The position numbers and the translations under genes were made by a program. From Siphonodentalium dalli (Eukaryota; Mollusca; Scaphopoda; Gadilida; Siphonodentaliidae): 64,000 nucleotides of DNA. Positions 56,036 through 64,000 of this stretch are shown here, one piece after another. The notes beneath the pieces were generated by a model. That model worked only from the letters and a program-made list of their open reading frames with translations, searched no databases and had not been told where the DNA came from. Numbering within the stretch: position 1 is the first letter of the stretch; every line of letters begins with the position of its first letter. The DNA lies in assembly GCA_032622095.1 (NCBI GenBank), contig CP136064.1:258705863-258769862 (forward strand). The letters are read 5' to 3'.

Positions 56036-56829
56036 GCAATCTTCCGCAAGATAACCTTCAACCTTACGGGAAGGATAATTCAAGCAAATACGCCAGGGCA
56101 ACCCATGGGCCCTGGTCACAAGTTCGGAGTCACTACAACTGTGGAACGCAGAGACATTTACTACATATAAGCCCAATGGCCAATACATCTAAATGTTGCT
56201 GTTGAGCGTGCACATTTCTCTGGCTTTTCATTATAACTGTATCTCTGATATTTCACCTCTTACGTACCGGGATCATCCAGTTTATGCACAATTACTCGGA
56301 ATTGCGCATCAAATATCTCATTTCTCCGCTTAGAGAAGAACGATGCCAGAAAATTCACCCATTTGCCTTTTGCTAAAGCTAAGGATATCCGGTTCTTGTG
56401 TCTGCATTACGACTGACGCGTAAACTGGGTCAGAAATGATTATTTATGGTTTATTTGGACCGTCGCTATCTTAGATTAACTCCGTGAAAGTTATATTCAA
56501 TTGGGCAATGTAAACAATCAAATAACGATTCTAAAGTAATTCTAGCTTCTTCCGGAATCACGAATCGGATCTGACCGACCTCACTTTATATTATTACTAT
56601 CGATCTGAGTGCAGCATCGATGTGAGCTTTGATTAATTCCCACCGATTTATCTTACATTATCACGGTAATCCACTTCGTGACTTTTCGTTTGGTGGATAA
56701 TCTGCATATCCATTGAATCTGAATCCCTTGCTGGACATCTGTATACGCGGCAGAGTCGAATTCTGACATGAATGCAACAGGACATATAGATCATGCCATA
56801 AATTTATACTTTAGCTATATGTAAGGGTT
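56036..56829. other. No recognised feature
   Basis: No gene or repeat is supported. Confidence 0.4.
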
Positions 56830-56912
56830 AGAGCACAATAATTGTTCTTTACCAGAAGCAATCGAGTCGAAGACGAGATTTATTCTGGTAAAGAACTATT
56901 CGCGTGCTCTTG
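56830..56912. repeat. Inverted repeat with TTCTTTACCAGAA arms
   Basis: AGAGCACAATAATTGTTCTT...ACCAGAA (left) and TTCTGGTAAAGAACTATTCG...GTGCTCT (right) pair over about 30 bp with a few mismatches. Confidence 0.6.
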
Positions 56913-57249
56913 ATCGACTTAGAGCACAATTTATCCCACATAATGCAATCAACTGGAAATGTGCCGTTGAGCTTGTTTTGACCACGACGCACAATCCGTG
57001 CGCTGGCCGCCATTGGACACAATAGCCGGTTAGCCACGCCCAACAACGTGAGTAACATGAACTGATCGCCGTTGAATGTGAATAGATATGTCCGAAACAA
57101 CACGGACTGCATGGTCCCACTTTGAAGCGCCCGTGCGATTTGTCTGTTATGAGTTGCGTGTGCCCAACAATGGGATAATCACTTAACTATTCCTTCGCCA
57201 GCCTTGGGAATTGGTGTGCTTTACCAAAAATCAGGGAACGATTGTAACA

Positions 57250-57752
57250 ATGGGATTGTGCTCTTACCTTAGATATCATATTTCCACCAGTTCAAAACCT
57301 GGAAACTTTTTGATATTTCTGACCCGTTCTGACAGGGAATTTTATAACATTGAACAAACAAGTCAGGGAATATATATCTTTGTTAATACTTGCTCCTCAA
57401 TAATGAACTTCACAGAAGGGTTGTCCGAGGCCGAGAATGCATGATTTTTGTGACTTTTGTGAGCTAATATCGCAATAACCATTAAATTAATTACACGGGA
57501 GAATTTCCATAACTAAAAGCGACGCGAAGCAAAATCGCTCACAAAGTCACTTAAATCGTACAATTTCGAGTTGGGACCTTCATCTACATTGAAGTACATT
57601 ATTAAGGAACAGGTATTAACTAAGAGATATATTACCTGCGATGGTTCAATGTTATACTCTTTCCTGTCACAATATCAATACCTTCCCAGGTTTTGTATCG
57701 GTGGGAATTGATATCTACTGGGGTAGCTAGAACAGAGATTCATGACATGATA
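57250..57752 (+). mobile_element. Diverged member of the long-TIR (MULE-like) family
   Basis: AGTTCAAAACCTGGAAACTTTTTG...TCTGACAGGGAATTT (left arm, from about 57288) and GAAGTACATTATTAAGGAAC...CCAGGTTTTGTAT...ATTCATGACATGAT (right arm, to about 57752) match 8626-8985. The target duplication is no longer recognisable. Confidence 0.6.
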
Positions 57753-57992
57753 TATACAGGACAGAGGTCTCGGTTTTCTACATTTTGGGACAAGAAGTTT
57801 GTTGCAAATAACCATGTTCTATATCATCGACAGTGATTCACACAACTCTTGTCAAAGTTCCAATGCAGTTAAGGACACAAACACATTCATTACTAGTATA
57901 TCACATCCACCTTTTTCGGATGCTATAAACTAATATCGATATTCAGTCAAGACATTTTTGCGAGTAACTTACACATTGAAGATCAATACAGG

Positions 57993-60900
57993 TTAACCCT
58001 TTCTAGGCTAAAGCATCATTGACGAGTAGTTATCCCATAGGAAATGTTAAGATAATAAGTTTTACCCTTTCTATACTAAAGCATCATTGATGAGTAGTTA
58101 TCCCATAGGAAATGTTAAGATAATAAGTTTAACCCTTTCTATACTAAAGCATCATTGACGAGTAGTTATCCCATAGGAAATGTTCAGATAATAAGTTTAA
58201 CCCTTTCTATACTAAAGCCTCATTGATGAGTAGTTATCCCATAGGAAATGTTAAGATAATAAGTTTAACCCTTTCTATATTAAAGCATCATTGATGAGTA
58301 GTTATCCCGTAGGAAATGTTAAGATAATAAGTTTAACCATTTCTATACTAAAGCATCATTGACGAGTAGTTATCCCATAGGAAATGTTAAGATAATAATT
58401 TTAACCCTTTCTATACTAAAGCATCATTGATGAGTAGTTATCCCATAGGAAATGTTAAGATAATAAGTTTAACCCTTTCTATACTAAAGCATCATTGACG
58501 AGCAGGAAAAGTTCAGATAACAAGTTTAACCCTTTCTAGGCTAAAACATCATTGACGAGTAGTTATCCCATAGGAAATGTTAAGATAATAAGTTTTACCC
58601 TTTCTATACTAAAGCATCATTGATGAGTAGTTATCCCATAGGAAATGTTAAGATAATAAGTTTAACCCTTTCTATACTAAAGCATCATTGACGAGTAGTT
58701 ATCCCATAGGAAATGTTAAGATAATAAGTTTAACCCTTTCTATACTAAAGCATCATTGACGAGTAGTTATCCCATAGGAAATGTTAAGATAACAAGTTTA
58801 ACCATTTCTATACTAAAGCATCATTGACGAGTAGTTATCCCATAGGAAATGTTAAGATAATAAGTTTTACCCTTTCTATACTAAAGCCTCATTGATGAGT
58901 AGTTATCCCATAGGAAATGTTAAGATAATAAGTTTAACCCTTTCTATATTAAAGCATCATTGATGAGTAGTTATCCCGTAGGAAATGTTAAGATAATAAG
59001 TTTAACCCTTTCTATACTAAAGCATCATTGACGAGTAGTTATCCCATAGGAAATGTTAAGATAATAATTTTAACCCTTTCTATACTAAAGCATCATTGAT
59101 GAGTAGTTATCCCATAGGAAATGTTAAGATAATAAGTTTATCCCTTTCTATACTAAAGCATCATTGACGAGTAGGAAAAGTTCAGATAACAAGTTTAACC
59201 CTTTCTAGGCTAAAGCATCATTGATGAGTAGTTATCCCATAGGAAATGTTAAGATAATAAGTTTAACCCTTTCTATACTAAAGCATCATTGACGAGTAGT
59301 TATCCCATAGGAAATGTTCAGATAATAAGTTTAACCCTTTCTATACTAAAGCCTCATTGATGAGTAGTTATCCCATAGGAAATGTTAAGATAATAAGTTT
59401 AACCCTTTCTATATTAAAGCATCATTGATGAGTAGTTATCCCGTAGGAAATGTTAAGATAATAAGTTTAACCCTTTCTATACTAAAGCACCATTGACGAG
59501 TAGGAAAAGTTCAGATAACAAGTTTAACCCTTTCTATACTAAAGCATCATTGACGAGTAGTTATCCCATAGGAAATGTTCAGATAATAAGTTTAACCCTT
59601 TCTATACTAAAGCCTCATTGATGAGTAGTTATCCCATAGGAAATGTTAAGATAATAAGTTTAACTCTTTCTATATTAAAGCCTCATTGGTGAGTAGTTAT
59701 CCCATAGGAAATGTTAAGATAATAAGTTTAACCCTTTCTATACCAAAGCATCATTGATGAGTAGTTATCCCATAGGAAATGTTAAGATAATAAGTTTAAC
59801 CCTTTCTATACTAAAGCATCATTGATGAGTAGTTATCCAATATGAAATGTTAAGATAATAAGTTTAACCCTTTCTATACTGAAGCATCATTGATGAGTAG
59901 ATATCCCTTAGGAAATGTTCAGATAATAAGTTTAACCATTCCTATACTAAAGCATCATTGACGAGTAGTTATCACATAGGAAATGTTAAGATAAGTTTGA
60001 CCCTTTCTATACTAAAGCATCATTGGTGAGTAGTTATCCCATAGGAAATGTTAAGATAATAAGTTTAACCCTTTCTATACTAAAGCATCATTGACGAGTA
60101 GTTATCCCATAGGAAATGTTAAGATAACAAGTTTAACCCTTTCTATACTAAAGCATCATTGACGAGTAGTTATCCCATAGGAAATGTTAAGATAATAATT
60201 TTAACCCTTTCTATACTAAAGCATCATTGATGAGTAGTTATCCCATAGGAAATGTTAAGATAATAAGTTTAACCCTTTCTATACTAAAGCATCATTGACG
60301 AGTAGGAAAAGTTCAGATAACAAGTTTAACCCTTTCTAGGCTAAAGCATCATTGACGAGTAGTTATCCCATAGGAAATGTTAAGATAATAAGTTTAACCC
60401 TTTCTATACCAAAGCATCATTGATGAGTAGTTATCCCATAGGAAATGTTAAGATAATAAGTTTAACCCTTTCTATACTAAAGCATCATTGATGAGTAGTT
60501 ATCCAATATGAAATGTTAAGATAATAAGTTTAACCCTTTCTATACTGAAGCATCATTGATGAGGAGATATCCCTTAGGAAATGTTCAGATAATAAGTTTA
60601 ACCATTCCTATACTAAAGCATCATTGACGAGTAGTTATCACATAGGAAATGTTCAGATAAGTTTGACCCTTTCTATACTAAAGCATCATTGGTGAGTAGT
60701 TATCCCATAGGAAATGTTCAGATAATAAGTTTAACCCTTTCTATACTAAAGCATCATTGACGAGTAGTTATCACATAGGAAATGTTAAGATAATAAGTTT
60801 AACCCTTTCTATACCAAAGCATCATTGATGAGTAGTTATCCCATAGGAAATGTTAAGATAATAAGTTTAACCCTTTCTATACTAAAGCATCATTGATGAG

Positions 60901-61009
60901 TAGTTATCCAATATGAAATGTTCAGATAATAAGTTTAACCATTCCTATACTAAAGCATCATTAATGAGTAGTTATCCCATAGGAAATGTCCAGATAATAA
61001 GTTCAACAA
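57993..61009 (+). repeat. 68-bp satellite array, about 45 copies, with higher-order structure
   Basis: The monomer is TTAACCCTTTCTATACTAAA then GCATCATTGACGAGTAGTTA, TCCCATAGGAAATGTTAAGA and TAATAAG. The spacing is exactly 68 bp (57996, 58064, 58132). Variants include a 57-bp short monomer (GTAGGAAAAGTTCAGATAAC; near 58500, 59166, 59495, 60300) usually followed by a CTAGGCTAAA variant (58003, 58536, 59204, 60336). The array has no long open frames. It stops at a last monomer that ends in GTTCAAC and pairs with GTTGAACTTATTAT just downstream. Confidence 0.95.
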
Positions 61010-61290
61010 ACGACCGTTGAACTTATTATCTAAATATTTCCCGCCAATAAATAGGACTCCTTCTGCACGTTTAGTTATTTGTCGTCTGCTTTTATCACCC
61101 TAACATCCCTCCATATCAATAATAGATCATTCAAATGTAAAATGTTTAAATGACTGGGAGAATCCATTTAGTATAGAAGGGGTAAAATCAATGCAGTTCT
61201 GAATGGATTCTCTGTTTCTCTTCAGTGCGTCCAGTGCATTTGGGCTGGTCTAATAATTGCTATGAAGCTGGCAACATGTGTATGGTCACC
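60983..61290 (+). mobile_element. Right flank of the satellite-bearing element
   Basis: ATAATAAGTTCAAC - aaacgacc - GTTGAACTTATTAT forms a hairpin (about 60994-61030). It is followed by sequence shared with 24060-24265 and 55560-55770, including GGGAGAATCCATTTAGTATAG. This places the satellite monomer at the left arm of a dispersed element. Confidence 0.7.
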
Positions 61291-61749
61291 ATATGTTTTA
61301 CCATTCTTTTGAATGTTTAATCATATAGACTCAACACACATATCCACCTTCTTCAACTAGAAAAGTGGTATCTACGTTTTCTCTGACGATTCTCTCCTGA
61401 ACATTTGCGTTTGGAAAGGGAATGTTATGATTAGTATATACCGACACGTTTATTACAAGTATAGTCGGTCGCCCCAAGACCATCTTCCTGACAGAGACCA
61501 CTCAGACAGAAATGTCAATTATGAGCATCCATGTTTCCAAGGTTCTTGCAGAAACAAAGCTGATATCTTTGGTGTATTTGTATTTGAAACAAATATATCA
61601 CTGTGCATATACATGTGATACACAGTCATTGACCACATCTTCATTAACTGTATTACAAGCTTTATGATATCGATACTATGCGGCAAAACGCTGCGGCTTA
61701 GCACCTCTCAGGCAAAACAACATCAACTATAGCCATGTGTCCCACGGTG

Positions 61750-61812
61750 TTGCAAAAAAAAAAAAAAAAACAAAAACAAAAAAAAAACAAAAAAAAAACA
61801 AAAAAAACAACC
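61750..61812. repeat. A-rich tract
   Basis: About 18 A followed by CAAAAA(AAAA) units; a similar A run lies at 63650-63667 in the parallel copy of the unit. Confidence 0.9.
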
Positions 61813-62108
61813 ATCACATTAGGTGTGTTTGAACTTGAAACAAAGGAATCAGTGTGTGCAGTAACCAGTAAATGTCATTATGCGCATGTAATTCACAGTC
61901 CTTGACCAGAACTATTATAAGCTTTCTATATGCTATCTTGAGCGCGCCACTTTAACAAACGTATCGCAATTGGTACAATATACGTTACAAGATAGTTCAC
62001 TATTTATAGCACCTCATCACTTCTAACGATCATAATTCACTAACGCCTGAACCGGTTTATAAACTCCAACGCCAATCGATCGAATAAAAGCTTTATATAT
62101 TTCACAAA

Positions 62109-62561
62109 TGTGACCCGCCATATCAAATCCAGTCGGAAGTCGGGATTTGTTTACCCTTTGCCAATGCATTCTCTTATATATGCGAGTCGACCATAGGTCG
62201 CCTCGCATATATAAGAGAATGCATTGGCCTAACAATTTTTTACAATTTTAATAAATTTTTCTTGTATTCTTTAACAATTTTATAATTTTACCCATACAGA
62301 GCCCCAGACAAACATGAGCAGACGACACTCTTCTATATGCTTCTATATATGTGTGGGGCTCCCTGCAGGGTAATGGATGTTTTTTATTTTATGTCCTAAA
62401 AAATGTAAGAAACATTTATTTAAAAATAATGATAAAAAATTGTTAGTGCATTCTCTTATATATGCGAGGCGACCTATGGTCGACTCGCATATATAAGAGA
62501 ATGCATTGGCATAGGGTAAAAAAATCCCGACTTACGACTGGATTTGATATGACGGGTCACA
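62109..62561 (+). mobile_element. Palindrome-core element with TGTGACCCG ends, copy F
   Basis: It has the same outer arms as copy E (TGTGACCCGCCATATCAAAT ... GGGTCACA) and the same spacer with the GAGCCCC/GGGGCTC segment. Hairpins lie at 62161-62227 and 62447-62509; the second lacks the first five bases of its left arm. AA flanks both ends. Confidence 0.85.
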
Positions 62562-63048
62562 AATCTGCTACAACATTCTAGTGTAAACTGTTCTACACCT
62601 AATAAAACAGACGACGAAGAAACAAATCATGGAGAGCACCGGCTCGATGCCCACGCTTTATATACGAGAGGTGAAAAATATAGACAGTCGATTTCAAACT
62701 CAACATCTATCGATAAAAGCCCACCTTTTGTACAAAACTTCTACATGTATCGAGATATCTAATGTTAATCTGCTTATTAATCAATCGCATATTTGAATCC
62801 AATTCACTAATTTTCGATATTCAAGCAATAATTTCAAATGAACTCAATGATCTGCTTGGTGACCATGCACGAACTGAGTATTCTGATCGTTGATTGGTTA
62901 AACTGGCATCACGTGTATTGTTGTGTCTACTACGGAATCGCTTCGTTAGTATCTTTAAATATAGGAAAAGAGTGGAGAATTTAATTAAAATATGCAATTG
63001 ATGCGTACGATGTTGTAAACACTTTGTGGCAGTTTCTTCTAGTTAACC

Positions 63049-63078
63049 AAAAAAAAAACAACAACAAACAAACAAACA
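63049..63078. repeat. Simple A/C repeat
   Basis: (A)n followed by CAACAACAAACAAACAAAC units. Confidence 0.85.
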
Positions 63079-64000
63079 TTTGATTCCCGTTCATCTTTAT
63101 TGATGTTCATACAATATAACTTTCAGTTTCCCTCAAACAGCATGCATTAACTAGAGAAAATGGTTTATTTTTCTTGTCTATTCTCATGTTATATTGACAC
63201 CGTTCAGACAGACCATCGCTATATAAGCATCTATCGGTTTCCCAGCTCTTTGCTAAAAGTGAAAACAATGCTGTAATCTTATGTGTGTTAGAACACGAAA
63301 CAAGGGCGCCATTGTGTAGATAGATGCATGTAATACAAGTACTGTCCATGACCAAAGTCATTATATATACGCTCTGTGATATCGCGGCCTTGACGTATAC
63401 GCTGTAAACAATTTGCGGCAGTTTCTTACCGATAACAGAAATCCTGCTGTATACATTGGAACCGGTGATTCCCATTCAGCTGTGTACAGTGTTTATGCTA
63501 TGCGATGCAATAGCCACAAGCTGCATTAACTATAGCAAACGGGATCTATTTTCTCTGTCGATTCTATACGACAAAGTTTCGTATCATCTTCATTCCGCTC
63601 AGACAGAACATCACCGATCGCGACTATCCAGGTTTCCCAGGGTGTTGCAAAAAAAAAAAAAAAAAAACTGTCGCCATAGGTGTATTTGAACTTTAAACAA
63701 AGGCATCAGTGTCCTTGACCAGACATATTATAAGCTTTATGATATTTATACATCGACGCACAATGTTGTAAACACTTTGCGGCATTTCTTGTCGATAACC
63801 AAAACACCTGCCACGCAATAACTACTGATGCTGAGATTAGGAAATAGCAGCGACAAAAACCCAGTGTTATGATACATACAACTGATGTTGGCAGAGACGC
63901 AAGCGGTATTCATTTGTGGCCGACGTTAGTGAGCAGATCACATGATCCCGACGATACCTTGCTCTGAATATTACGCTCACAGCGGCATTTTCTTATTAGA

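Larger units (their letters stand above)
61490..63830 (+). repeat. Tandem duplication of a roughly 430-bp unit, about 4 partial copies
   Basis: Shared blocks recur in order: CAGACAGAMCAT, GGTTTCCCAGBGTGTTGCAAAA with an A run, AGGTGTRTTTGAACTTGAAACAAAGG, TCAGTGT, CCTTGACCAGA, TTATAAGCTTTATGATAT, TGTTGTAAACACTTTGYGGC and CAGTTTCTT. Copies lie at about 61490-61740, 61730-62000, 63000-63440 and 63450-63830. The interval 62001-62990 holds the palindrome-core copy F and single-copy-like sequence. Confidence 0.7.

Noticed and set aside
57993-61009. Possible CRISPR array or origin iterons
   Set aside because: Monomers are contiguous and variable; the context is a eukaryotic satellite with transposon flanks.

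Overview
This window reads as intergenic or intronic DNA from an animal genome. It is AT-rich, packed with tandem arrays and transposon-derived inverted repeats, and has no operon-like coding. Non-LTR retrotransposon remnants, 5S-like and tRNA-like short elements and GT-AG splice signals support a metazoan. The repeat style suggests a marine invertebrate, most likely a mollusc or another lophotrochozoan, but that is inference. I recognise no conserved multi-exon gene. Nearly all open frames of 60-150 codons are shadows of repeats; the longest (376 codons, 5056-6186) is a translated 39-bp satellite.

Layout. 0-10 kb: TTAA-flanked inverted-repeat elements (362-829, 3516-4039), the first palindrome-core element (1453-1852), a 39-bp satellite (about 5135-6285), two fold-back palindromes, and a duplicated sequence whose left copy was split by a 360-bp element with a 9-bp target duplication. 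10-21 kb: a GC-rich hairpin, degenerate satellites, a second palindrome-core element (13497-13960), a 929-bp insertion with 84-bp terminal repeats, a CAGGGG-ended hAT-like element, a 217-bp palindrome and another palindrome-core element. 22-33 kb: dispersed repeats and arrays of 31, 23, 58, 37 and 47 bp, plus a reverse-strand LINE 3' fragment (32394-32756). 35-48 kb: interspersed families, a nested palindrome-core insertion inside another inverted-repeat element (41762-42450), a long fold-back element (44145-44905) and three copies of a complex unit (45885-48550). 48.6-49.5 kb: the best candidate gene, a two-exon gene for a 76-residue secreted cysteine-containing peptide. 50.7-51.2 kb: two 5S rRNA-like repeats. 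54-64 kb: more palindrome-core copies, a tRNA-like SINE head, a 3-kb satellite of 68-bp monomers (57993-61009) and a larger-unit tandem duplication.

Two themes stand out. First, one palindromic module (a 67-bp near-perfect hairpin, present twice per element around an AT-rich spacer) occurs inside at least three kinds of elements with different outer ends. Second, several satellites (39 bp, 31 bp and 68 bp monomers) have single-copy relatives inside dispersed elements of this same window, which suggests that they arose by amplification of element segments.
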